Shown here: positions 43,749 to 51,331 of the stretch, piece after piece
Position numbering within the stretch: the stretch's first letter is position 1
How the letters are laid out: every line of letters starts with the position of its first letter
Assembly: GCF_036182465.1 (NCBI RefSeq)
Contig: NZ_CP108081.1
Span: 7,130,001-7,194,000, forward strand
Length of the DNA stretch: 64,000 bases
Source of the DNA: Streptomyces sp. NBC_00258
GTDB taxonomy: Bacteria > Actinomycetota > Actinomycetes > Streptomycetales > Streptomycetaceae
Direction of reading: 5' to 3'
Program-made: the position numbers and the translations under genes
The notes under the pieces: generated by a model
The model's database searches: none
What the model was told of the DNA's origin: nothing
What the model saw: the letters and a program-made list of their open reading frames with translations, nothing else

Positions 43749-44828
43749 GTGAGGGAGTCGATGGCGGAACTGTCCACCGCGGACGGGGACATGGAGGGTG
43801 AGCGCGGCACGGCTGACGCGGACGGCTTCGCGGAGGCCGGTGACACGGCGAAGGCCGGTGACACCGTGGCCGACGCGGCAGCGACCGCGGACACGGGTGA
43901 CACCGTGATCGCCACCCGCGCCCTCACCAAGCGCTACCGCGGCGGACAGCTCGCCGTCGACGGCCTCGACCTGTCCGTCCCGGCGGGCAGCGTCTTCGGC
44001 TACCTCGGGCCGAACGGCTCCGGCAAGACGACCACCATCAGAATGCTGATGGGCCTGATCGAGCCGACCTCCGGCACGGCGCGCGTGCTGGGGCAGCCCA
44101 TGCCGCGCGCCACGAGCACCGTGCTGCCGCACGTCGGCGCGCTCATCGAGGGGCCCGCTCTCTACGGCTTCCTCTCCGGCCGCGACAACCTCCTGCGATA
44201 CGACTCGGCCGACCCGACCGCCGACCCGCGCACCCGGCGTACACGCGTCGCGGCCGCGCTCGACCGAGTAGGGCTGACCGCCGCCGCGGGCAAGAAGGCG
44301 AAGGCGTACTCCCTGGGGATGAAGCAGCGGCTCGGGCTCGCGGCGGCGCTGCTGCAGCCCCGCCGGCTGCTCGTGCTGGACGAGCCGACCAACGGGCTCG
44401 ACCCGCAGGGGATGCGGGAAATCCGTTCCCTGGTGAGGGAGCTGGCGTCGGACGGCACCACCGTCTTCCTCTCCTCGCATCTGCTGGACGAGATCGAGCA
44501 GGTGTGCACGCACGTGGCGGTGATGGCCCAGGGACGGCTGATCACCCAGGGGCCGGTGGCCGACCTCGCGGCGGGCGCGCGCGGCCGGCTCGTCGTGACG
44601 ACACCGGATCCGGGCGACGCGGCCCGGGTACTGAAGGAACAGGGCGTGAGTGATGTCGTGCTCGCCGAGGACCGTGTGACCGCCGAGCCACCGGACCGCG
44701 ATCTCGCCGAGGTGAACGCGGCACTGGTCACGGCAGGCGTCCGCGTCCGGGGCTTCGGGGTCGAACGGGCCTCGCTGGAGGACGCCTTCGTGGCGCTCAC
44801 GGGGGAGGGATTCGATGTCGCGGGCTGA
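43749..44828 (+). CDS. ABC transporter ATPase (ABC-2 export type)
   Basis: 359 residues from GTG (GGGAAAGG upstream) or 355 from ATG 43761. An N-terminal acidic, repetitive extension of about 50 residues (AGDTAKAGDTVADAA) precedes the ATPase core: Walker A GPNGSGKTTTI, signature YSLGMKQRLGLAAALL, Walker B LLVLDEPTNGLDPQG and the switch FLSSHLLDEIEQ. The type is that of bacitracin/Nod-factor style exporters. It overlaps the permease gene by 14 nt. Confidence 0.92.
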   Translation: MRESMAELSTADGDMEGERGTADADGFAEAGDTAKAGDTVADAAATADTGDTVIATRALTKRYRGGQLAVDGLDLSVPAGSVFGYLGPNGSGKTTTIRMLMGLIEPTSGTARVLGQPMPRATSTVLPHVGALIEGPALYGFLSGRDNLLRYDSADPTADPRTRRTRVAAALDRVGLTAAAGKKAKAYSLGMKQRLGLAAALLQPRRLLVLDEPTNGLDPQGMREIRSLVRELASDGTTVFLSSHLLDEIEQVCTHVAVMAQGRLITQGPVADLAAGARGRLVVTTPDPGDAARVLKEQGVSDVVLAEDRVTAEPPDRDLAEVNAALVTAGVRVRGFGVERASLEDAFVALTGEGFDVAG

Positions 44829-45723
44829 ACTCGCAGAGCCGTCGGCGCAGGCCGCGAAGACCGCCGCCGGCCCACGGACGCCGACCCCGCTGTGGACCCT
44901 CGGCCTGTTGCGCAACGAGCTGGGGACCACACTCCGGCGGTGGCGGACGATCGCGCTGCTCGGCGTGCTGGCCGCGGTGCCGGTGCTGGTCGGGATCGCG
45001 GTGAAGATCGAGACGAGCGACGGATCGTCGGCCGGAGGCGGCGGAGGCGAGGGACCCGCCTTCATCGCGCAGATCACCAACAACGGACTGTTCCTGGTCT
45101 TCACCGCGCTCGCCGCCACACTGCCGTTCTTCCTGCCGATGGCGGTCGGCGTCGTCGCGGGCGACGCGATAGCGGGCGAGGCCAACGCGGGGACACTGCG
45201 CTATCTGCTGGTCGCCCCGGCCGGGCGGACCCGCCTGCTGATCACCAAGTACGCGACCACGCTGGCCTTCTGCGTCATCGCGACCCTCGTGGTGGCGACC
45301 TCGGCGCTCATCGTGGGCGCGCTCCTGTTCCCACTGGGAGAGCTGACGACGATCTCCGGCACGCGGATCAGTTTCGGCGAGGGGCTCGGGCGGGCGCTGC
45401 TGATCGCGCTGGCCGTCGCCGCGTCACTGATCGGGATCGCGGCCCTCGGCCTGTTCGTCTCGACCCTGACGAACAGCGGGATCGCCGCGATGGCGACGAC
45501 CGTCGGCCTGCTCATCACCGTGCAGATCCTCGACCAGATCCCCCAGCTCCACGCGATACAGCCGTACTTCTTCTCGCACTACTGGCTGTCCTTCGCCGAC
45601 CTCATGCGCGACCCGGTCTACTGGGACGACCTGATACGCAACCTGCAGCTCCAGGGGCTGTACGCGGCGGTGTTCGGCGCGGCCGCGTGGGCGCGGTTCA
45701 CGGCGAAGGACATCACCGCGTAG
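44815..45723 (+). CDS. ABC-2 type permease
   Basis: 302 residues with a cytoplasmic N-terminus and six predicted transmembrane helices. The conserved loop GDAIAGEANAGTLRYLLVAPAGR is typical of ABC-2 permeases related to NatB/BcrB. It pairs with the ATPase it overlaps. Substrate unknown; the LolA-like protein upstream suggests a lipophilic cargo or a cell-envelope stress role. Confidence 0.9.
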   Translation: MSRAELAEPSAQAAKTAAGPRTPTPLWTLGLLRNELGTTLRRWRTIALLGVLAAVPVLVGIAVKIETSDGSSAGGGGGEGPAFIAQITNNGLFLVFTALAATLPFFLPMAVGVVAGDAIAGEANAGTLRYLLVAPAGRTRLLITKYATTLAFCVIATLVVATSALIVGALLFPLGELTTISGTRISFGEGLGRALLIALAVAASLIGIAALGLFVSTLTNSGIAAMATTVGLLITVQILDQIPQLHAIQPYFFSHYWLSFADLMRDPVYWDDLIRNLQLQGLYAAVFGAAAWARFTAKDITA

Positions 45724-45741
45724 GGCGCACCGACCATGGGA

Positions 45742-45776
45742 CCCGCTGGTGGCGGGGGCCCCGGACGGCGGGGGCC
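45742..45776. terminator. Weak paired hairpins between convergent genes
   Basis: CCCGC-TGGTG-GCGGG (45742-45756) is followed at once by GGCCCC-N8-GGGGCC (45757-45776). They lie in the 53-bp gap between the permease and FMN reductase stops. Confidence 0.4.
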
Positions 45777-46358
45777 TCAGCTGTCGTACGGGAAGCGGGC
45801 GAGCGGGGGCTCCTGCGCGAAGAACGTCTTGGCGCGGGTCAGGGCGGCGGAGTCGGTCAGGACGTCCCCGGGCTTGCTGCCGTTGCCGAGGAGGACTCCG
45901 CCGAAACGCATTCCCATGTACGCGGCCGAGTGGTTGAGCGTGCCGATCAGCGGGTCGGCGACCTCTTCCTCCTCGTGCGCGAGGGCGGTGACGCCCCACA
46001 GGGTGCGCCCGGCCATCGTCTTCTTGAAGTCGAGGCCGGGGGTGCGCAGCCAGCCCGACCAGTGGTCCAGGTAGCGCTTGGTGTGCGCGGACAGGGAGTA
46101 CCAGTACAGGGGGGAGGCGATGACGAGGTCCGTCGCCGCGAGCGTCGCGTCGAGCAGCAGCGCGGTGTTGTCGCCGGACGGCCGGACATGGTCGCTGTCG
46201 TGGCGCAGGTCCTCGAAGTCGGGCACCGGGTGCTCGGTGAGACTCAGCCAGCGCTGGGTGACGTCGGCCGGCAGCTGTTCCGCGGCCTTGCGGGCCAGCA
46301 GCTCGGTGTTGCCGCTGTCGCGGGCGCTGCCCAGGAGGAAGAGGAAGTGGCGGGTCAT
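45777..46358 (-). CDS. NADPH-dependent FMN reductase / flavodoxin-like oxidoreductase
   Basis: 193 residues from ATG 46358, which has GGAG six bases upstream; ATG 46373 in the same frame is an alternative. The flavodoxin-fold motifs LGSARDSGNTELLARKAAEQ (phosphate loop) and ASPLYWYSLSAHTKRYLDHW (flavin/quinone contact) mark the NAD(P)H:FMN/quinone reductase family. Its promoter region carries a long perfect inverted repeat, so it is probably tightly repressed. Confidence 0.88.
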   Translation of the reverse strand: MTRHFLFLLGSARDSGNTELLARKAAEQLPADVTQRWLSLTEHPVPDFEDLRHDSDHVRPSGDNTALLLDATLAATDLVIASPLYWYSLSAHTKRYLDHWSGWLRTPGLDFKKTMAGRTLWGVTALAHEEEEVADPLIGTLNHSAAYMGMRFGGVLLGNGSKPGDVLTDSAALTRAKTFFAQEPPLARFPYDS

Positions 46359-46383
46359 GAGCGGCTCCGTCATGGAAGGCGTA

Positions 46384-46430
46384 CGACGACTGCATGCGTA
46401 CGCAGTATATGCACACGCATGCAGTCGTCG
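46384..46430. promoter_or_regulatory. 16-bp perfect inverted repeat over the FMN reductase promoter
   Basis: Arms CGACGACTGCATGCGT (46384-46399) and ACGCATGCAGTCGTCG (46415-46430) flank a 15-bp centre. On the minus strand the centre contains TATACT (46409-46404), a good -10 for the FMN reductase gene, 46 bp before its ATG. A repressor bound here would cover the promoter. No regulator gene is adjacent. Confidence 0.75.
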
Positions 46431-46521
46431 GCTACCCCGGAGGACGGGCCGCGGCGGGCCGGAGCCGGCCGATCTGTCCTGGAGTCGGCCGGCGCCGGCG
46501 GGAGTGGATCTGGCTGTCCGG

Positions 46522-47463
46522 CTACTCCGAGAGCTCCCACACCGCGTACGCCAGTGCGTCGCTGTTCCGGTTCAGGGCGGTGTCGTTGATGTTCGACGTC
46601 GTGTCGCACGAGGAGTGGTAGCAGCGGTCGAACGACTGGCCCGCCGTGCCGCCCCACTTGGCGGCCTGGGCCGCGGACTTGGTGTTGCTGGCGCCGGTGA
46701 AGAGGCCGCCGACGGGGATGCCCGCGCTCTTGAAGGGGGCGTGGTCCGAGCGGCCGTCGCCCTCGGTCTCGATCTCGGTGGCGACGCCGAGGCCCGCGTA
46801 GAAGTCCTTGAAGGTCTTCTCGATGGCCGGGTCGTCGTCGTAGACGAAGTAGCCGGGGTTCGGCGACCCGATCATGTCGAAGTTGAGGTAGCCGCTGATC
46901 TTGGCGCGGTTGGCGGTGGAGAGGCTGTTGACGTAGTAGCGCGAGCCGACCAGGCCCAGCTCCTCCGCTCCCCACCAGGCGAACCGCAGGTGCTTGGTCG
47001 GCTGGTACTGCGCACGGGACACGGCGAGCGCGGCTTCGAGTACGGCCGCCGAGCCCGAGCCGTTGTCGTTGATGCCGGCCCCCGAGGTGACGCTGTCGAG
47101 GTGGGAGCCCGCCATGACGACCTGGTTGGCGTCGCCGCCGGGCCAGTCGGCGATCAGGTTGTAGCCGACGCGGCCGGAGGCGGTGAACTGCTGGATGGTC
47201 GTGGTGAATCCGGCCGCGTCCAGCTTGGCCTTCACGTAGTCGAGGGACGCCTTGTAGCCGGCGCGTCCATGGGCGCGGTTGCCGCCGTTGGCGGTGGCGA
47301 TGGACTGCAGTTGAGTGAGATGTGCCTTGACGTTGGCGACGGGTATGTCCGGTGCGGCGGCCACGCGCGCGGGCGCGGCGTCGGCTATCGCGCTCGTGGT
47401 GAGGAGTGCGGCGACGGCTATGACCGCGGCACCCGTGACACGTCCGGGAACAGAGAGCTTCAT
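46522..47463 (-). CDS. Secreted M28 zinc aminopeptidase (S. griseus SGAP type)
   Basis: 313 residues from ATG 47463 (GGAG eight bases upstream). Signal peptide about 1-30. The metal ligands and catalytic Glu of S. griseus aminopeptidase are visible in GSHLDSV, GINDNGSGSAA, WWGAEELGLVGS, NFDMIGSPNPGYFVY and the late Cys-flanked DRCYHSSCD, where the His binds zinc and the two Cys form a disulfide. It removes hydrophobic N-terminal residues from extracellular peptides. Most SGAP homologues are similarly short and calcium activated. Confidence 0.93.
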   Translation of the reverse strand: MKLSVPGRVTGAAVIAVAALLTTSAIADAAPARVAAAPDIPVANVKAHLTQLQSIATANGGNRAHGRAGYKASLDYVKAKLDAAGFTTTIQQFTASGRVGYNLIADWPGGDANQVVMAGSHLDSVTSGAGINDNGSGSAAVLEAALAVSRAQYQPTKHLRFAWWGAEELGLVGSRYYVNSLSTANRAKISGYLNFDMIGSPNPGYFVYDDDPAIEKTFKDFYAGLGVATEIETEGDGRSDHAPFKSAGIPVGGLFTGASNTKSAAQAAKWGGTAGQSFDRCYHSSCDTTSNINDTALNRNSDALAYAVWELSE

Positions 47464-47778
47464 GTGGGGGGCTCCGAATTCCATACGGGAATGGGTGCCT
47501 GATGGTGAAGCTGAGGCTGACGTTCCGTCAAGAGCGCAATCCGGTCAGAGCTGTTCGGATAACGGACCCCTGGAGTTCACCCGATCGCGGCCGCGCGTGA
47601 GACACCGGTTGCGCCGTGTTCGGGCGGCTGTTCCCTGCTTCCTGTTGCCTCTTGCCGCGGACGGGTTGGCGGGCGCAGGGCGCAGCCGAGGCGGCCGTGG
47701 GCGGGCGTCCGTCCAGGGGCTGGCATCCCTGGTGGCCGCGCACGGGCGGACATCCCGGTCCCCGTGGGTCCCCGCCTG

Positions 47779-48273
47779 TCAGTGCACGCAGAACTCGTTG
47801 CCCTCCGGATCCGCCATCAGCACCCACTCGCCGCCCTGCTCCTTCACCTCCCGGAGCACCTCCGCCCCCAGCCCGGTCAGCCGCGCGACCTCCGCCGCCC
47901 GCTGCCCGTCCGCGGTGTGTACGTCGATGTGCACCCGGTTCTTCACCGTCTTCGGCTCCGGCACGCGCTGGAAGAGCAGCCGTCGTCCGAGTCCGGTCCC
48001 GCTGTCCTTGTCGTACGGATCGTCGGGGTGGCGTACGGCAGCGGCATCCCGCCAGGCCCGGCGGCCGTGCGACTCGACGGTGACCTCGGGCGGTACGGCG
48101 CCGAAGCCGAGCAGGCGCTCGACCAGGGCGCTGTGGTCCTCGACCAGATAACCGAGGGTGGCGGCCCAGAAGTCGGCCTGGGCGTGCGGGTCAGCGGTGT
48201 CGATGACGAGCTTCCAGTGCAGGGGCGCCGGTGCCGACGAGGGTGTCTGGGGCTGGGGCTGGGTCTCTGTCAT
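47779..48273 (-). CDS. VOC (glyoxalase/bleomycin-resistance) superfamily protein
   Basis: 164 residues. Two betaalphabetabetabeta modules: the first begins LHWKLVIDTADPHAQADFWAATLGY, the second has NRVHIDVHTADGQRA and ends WVLMADPEGNEFCVH. The repeated His/Glu pattern could bind a metal. Function not predictable. It is transcribed divergently from a CGNR regulator with only 22 bp between the start codons, so it is the probable target of that regulator. Confidence 0.85.
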   Translation of the reverse strand: MTETQPQPQTPSSAPAPLHWKLVIDTADPHAQADFWAATLGYLVEDHSALVERLLGFGAVPPEVTVESHGRRAWRDAAAVRHPDDPYDKDSGTGLGRRLLFQRVPEPKTVKNRVHIDVHTADGQRAAEVARLTGLGAEVLREVKEQGGEWVLMADPEGNEFCVH

Positions 48274-48274
48274 G

Positions 48275-48295
48275 GTAACCAGTTATAGTGGTTAC
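48275..48295. promoter_or_regulatory. Shared operator/promoter, VOC and CGNR genes
   Basis: Perfect inverted repeat GTAACCA (48275-48281) and TGGTTAC (48289-48295) around GTTATAG. It fills the whole gap between the two start codons. TATAGT on the plus strand and TATAAC on the minus strand read as -10 hexamers six to nine bases from each start, so both transcripts would be leaderless or nearly so. Confidence 0.65.
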
Positions 48296-48910
48296 GTGAG
48301 TGAGCGTGCAACGAAATCGCCCGGGATGACTCTCGTGTCGTACGGGGGGAAGTCGTTCCGCTTCGACCCCGGGGCGCTGTGCATGGAGCTCGTGACGACG
48401 GGCGGGCCGGGGGAGTTCGCGCGGTACGAGGTGCTGCACGAGCCCGCGGATCTGGTGCGCTGGGTGGAGCGCAGCCGCTTGCCCGGCGGCCTTGAAGTGA
48501 CGGTCACGGAAGGGGAGTTGGCGCAAACGCGAGCCTTGCGCGACGCGGTTTTTCTACTGGCCGCGGACCGGGCCCATGGGCGGCCTCTCCAGGCCCATCA
48601 CCTCGACGTCGTCAACGCCGCCGCGGCCGGGGCGCCGCTTGCCGCCCGGGTCGAGGCGGACGGGTCGCGCGGGTGGGCGCCGGGGGCCACTGGTTCGCGG
48701 TTGCTGGCCACCGTTGCGCGTGACGCGGTGGAGCTGTTCACCGGTCCGCACGCGGATCGGATCCGGGAGTGCGGGTCCCACAACTGCGCTCTGCTCTTCG
48801 TCGACACCTCCCGGCCCGGGCGGCGGCGCTGGTGCGCCATGGAGCACTGCGGCAACCGCCAGAAGGCACGCACACATCGGGCCCGCCGGGCCGAGGAGGG
48901 GGACGGCTGA
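48296..48910 (+). CDS. CGNR zinc-finger (ABATE domain) transcriptional regulator
   Basis: 204 residues from GTG 48296, directly abutting the shared operator. The N-terminal stress-induced ABATE domain (about 25-140) precedes the C-terminal CGNR finger: CGSHNCALLFVDTS, then RRWCAMEHCGNRQKARTHR. The four Cys bind zinc and the finger is thought to bind DNA. It probably regulates itself and the divergent VOC gene. Confidence 0.9.
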   Translation: MSERATKSPGMTLVSYGGKSFRFDPGALCMELVTTGGPGEFARYEVLHEPADLVRWVERSRLPGGLEVTVTEGELAQTRALRDAVFLLAADRAHGRPLQAHHLDVVNAAAAGAPLAARVEADGSRGWAPGATGSRLLATVARDAVELFTGPHADRIRECGSHNCALLFVDTSRPGRRRWCAMEHCGNRQKARTHRARRAEEGDG

Positions 48911-48984
48911 GGCTTTCTTACGCCCCCGCCGCCCCTACCCTCCCCCACTCTCGGCTTCGCTCGAGCGGGGGGACCCCCATCGTC

Positions 48985-49128
48985 ACTGACTCAGGGGCTC
49001 CGCCCCCGAACCCCCAAAAGACTGCGCAGTTCCCCGCGCCCCTTTTAGGGGCGCGGGGAACTGCGCGATCAGCCACAGCCGACCCGCACCCGAAATCGCA
49101 CCCCACGGGGTCTGGGGCAGAGCCCCAG
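48985..49128. repeat. Interspersed Streptomyces repeat, copy 3 (complete), and companion hairpins
   Basis: The core is a perfect 20-bp palindrome (49024-49066) flanked on the right by GATCAGCCACAGCCGACCCG. About 45 bp further a second hairpin CTGGGGC-AGA-GCCCCAG (49112-49128) occurs; on the left lies a related GGGGCTCCGCCCCC (48987-49000). The same core-plus-companion arrangement is seen at 59369-59481. Confidence 0.75.
49024..49066. terminator. Bidirectional 20-bp hairpin (core of repeat copy 3)
   Basis: GCGCAGTTCCCCGCGCCCCT (49024-49043), loop TTT, then its exact complement (49047-49066). It lies between the convergent CGNR and HxlR genes and could terminate both. Confidence 0.8.
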
Positions 49129-49174
49129 GGGACGGGAACGGGTAGGGGCGGCGGGGGCGAAAAAAAAGCCAGCC

Positions 49175-49618
49175 TCAAGCAGAAGCCCCAGCAGCCCCCA
49201 CCCGCTCGTCATAAGCCTCCCGAGCCGCCGCGATCTCCCCCTGGTGCGCCTCCGTCCACCCCACCAGCGACCGGATGGTCGAGTGGAGCGTCCCGCCGAG
49301 CGGAGTGAGCTCGTACTCCACCCGAGGCGGCACCACAGGATGCACGGTCCGCTTCACGAGCCCGTCCCGCTCCAACTGCCGCAGCGTCACCGTCAGCATC
49401 CGCTGACTCACCCCGTCGATCTCCCGCCGCAACTCGGTGAACCGCAACCGCCGGTTGTCGAGCAGGGCGATCACGAGGAGCGACCACTTGTCGGCCACCC
49501 GGTCGAGGATCTGCCGCACCTGACAGTCCTCACGGGTGTCCCACTGGAAGGGATCGGTGTCCTCGCCGTCCATGGTTACCGCGCACTTACTCGGTGACTC
49601 CAAAGTGCCTTCTTCCAT
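49175..49618 (-). CDS. HxlR-family winged-helix regulator
   Basis: 147 residues (ATG 49573 would give 132). HxlR fold: CQVRQILDRVADKWSLLVI with the family's near-N-terminal Cys, FTELRREIDGVSQRMLT as recognition helix, and PPRVEYELTPLG wing. Such regulators often sense aldehydes, quinones or thiol-reactive compounds. It is divergent from the MFS exporter, which it probably controls; GGTTAC/GTAACC half-sites are found at 49574, 49648 and 49677. Confidence 0.9.
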   Translation of the reverse strand: MEEGTLESPSKCAVTMDGEDTDPFQWDTREDCQVRQILDRVADKWSLLVIALLDNRRLRFTELRREIDGVSQRMLTVTLRQLERDGLVKRTVHPVVPPRVEYELTPLGGTLHSTIRSLVGWTEAHQGEIAAAREAYDERVGAAGASA

Positions 49619-49710
49619 GTCCGCCGATGCTGCCGCAGGCTGGCACCGGTTACAAGAGGGAACCGACCCTCATTCGGGTAACCGCCCCTTCCCTTACCCA
49701 AGGAGCCGTG

Positions 49711-51297
49711 ATGGGTACCCGTGCCTGGGCCCTGCTGCTCGTCCTCTGCGGAACGATCTTCCTGGAGGGCATCGACGTCGCCATGCTGGCGGTCGCGATC
49801 CCCTCCATCAGATCCGACCTCGACCTGCCGACCGACACCGCGGCCTGGGTGATGAGCGCGTACGTGCTCGGCTACGCCGGCTTCACCCTGCTCGGCGGCC
49901 GCGCGGCCGACCTGCTGGGCCGCCGCCGGATGTTCCTCACCTGGCTGACGGTCTTCCTCGCCTTCTCGGGCCTGGGCGGCTTCGCCACGGAGGGCTGGAC
50001 GCTGATCGTCGCCCGCTTCGTCACCGGCGTCTCGGCCGCGTTCATGACACCGGCCGCGCTGTCCCTCATCACGACGTCGTACGAGGAGGGCGAGCAGCGC
50101 AACAAGGCGTTGCTGGTCTTCGCGGGCACGGCGGCCGGCGGCTTCTCCCTCGGCCTGGTCATCGGCGGCCTGCTCACCCAACTGGGCTGGCGCTGGGTGT
50201 TCTTCGCCCCGGTCCTGCTCGCGGGCGCCCTGCTCGTGGCGGCGATACGCCTGATCCCGGCCCAACCGCGCGCCGAAGAACCCGGGAACGAGGAACCCGG
50301 GAACGGGGAATCCGGGAACGACGAGCCCGCGAACGAGAAGAGTCCCGGGCGCCCCCGGCGGCGTACCGAAGGCTTCGACATCCTCGGTGCCGCCACCGCC
50401 GCGGCAACGATGCTGCTCGCCGCCTACGCCGTCATCCGCCTCGAACACGGCCTGGACGGCTGGCAGTTGACCGCCGGTGCTGCCGCCGCGGCCACCACCC
50501 TGCTCGTCGTCTTCGTCGCCGTGGAACGCCGCACCCTCACGCCTCTCGTCCGCCTCGGCATCCTCCGCACCGGCTCCGTCGTACGGGCCGACCTCGGCGC
50601 GCTCCTCTTCGTGGGCGCCTTCTTCGGCTTCCAGTTCGTCCTCACGCTCTACCTCCAGGAACTGCGCGGCTGGTCCTCCCTGCAGACGGCGATCGCCCTG
50701 GTGGTCCTGGGCTGCGACGCGATCCTCGCCCCCACGCTCACCCCGCGCCTGGTCACCCGCTTCGGCCACGCCAAGGTGATCCTCGGCGGCTTCGTCCTGG
50801 CGGTCGTCGCGTACGGGCTCTTCCTTCCCGTGGGCATGGACTGGTCGTACGCGGCGATGTTCCCGACCCTGATCATCGCGGGCACCGCCTTCGCGCTGGC
50901 CTACGGGCCGCTCACGATCGCGGCGACGGACGGTGTGGCGGAGTCGGAACAGGGCCTGGCGAGCGGCCTGTTGCACACCTTCACCCAGTTCGGCTCGGCG
51001 ATCGGCATCTCGGCGGTGACGGCGGTGTACGGCCTGGTCTCCTCCGGCGCCTCCGCGGGCTCGGACCCGGACGCCACCCTCTCCGCCTTCCGCGCGGCCC
51101 TGATCGTCCCGGTGGCGATGGTGACACTGGGCGCGCTGCTGTCGTCCTTCGGCCTCAGAAGCCGTACGAAGCCGCCGACGGCCGGAGCGCCCGCCGCACC
51201 CACCGCGGCCGCGGCCACCGTTGCCGTGGCTGCCGCCACGACCACCGCGGCCGTTACCGACGCGTCCGCCAACCCCACCCGGAAGGCCTTGAGTTGA
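49711..51297 (+). CDS. MFS drug exporter, DHA2-like (14 TMS)
   Basis: 528 residues from ATG 49711, with AAGGAG five bases upstream. Motif A GGRAADLLGRRRMF and the DHA2-like LEGIDVAMLAVAIPSI in TM1 are clear. The cytoplasmic linker at about residues 189-210 is an internal 5-residue repeat (EEPGN-type, from a 15-bp tandem DNA repeat at 50276-50335). The C-terminal 35 residues are Ala/Thr-rich and low complexity. Proton-driven export of a toxic compound is inferred, controlled by the divergent HxlR protein. Confidence 0.9.
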   Translation: MGTRAWALLLVLCGTIFLEGIDVAMLAVAIPSIRSDLDLPTDTAAWVMSAYVLGYAGFTLLGGRAADLLGRRRMFLTWLTVFLAFSGLGGFATEGWTLIVARFVTGVSAAFMTPAALSLITTSYEEGEQRNKALLVFAGTAAGGFSLGLVIGGLLTQLGWRWVFFAPVLLAGALLVAAIRLIPAQPRAEEPGNEEPGNGESGNDEPANEKSPGRPRRRTEGFDILGAATAAATMLLAAYAVIRLEHGLDGWQLTAGAAAAATTLLVVFVAVERRTLTPLVRLGILRTGSVVRADLGALLFVGAFFGFQFVLTLYLQELRGWSSLQTAIALVVLGCDAILAPTLTPRLVTRFGHAKVILGGFVLAVVAYGLFLPVGMDWSYAAMFPTLIIAGTAFALAYGPLTIAATDGVAESEQGLASGLLHTFTQFGSAIGISAVTAVYGLVSSGASAGSDPDATLSAFRAALIVPVAMVTLGALLSSFGLRSRTKPPTAGAPAAPTAAAATVAVAAATTTAAVTDASANPTRKALS

Positions 51298-51331
51298 CGG
51301 TCGGCCACACCGGATTCGCCATACTGTTCGC

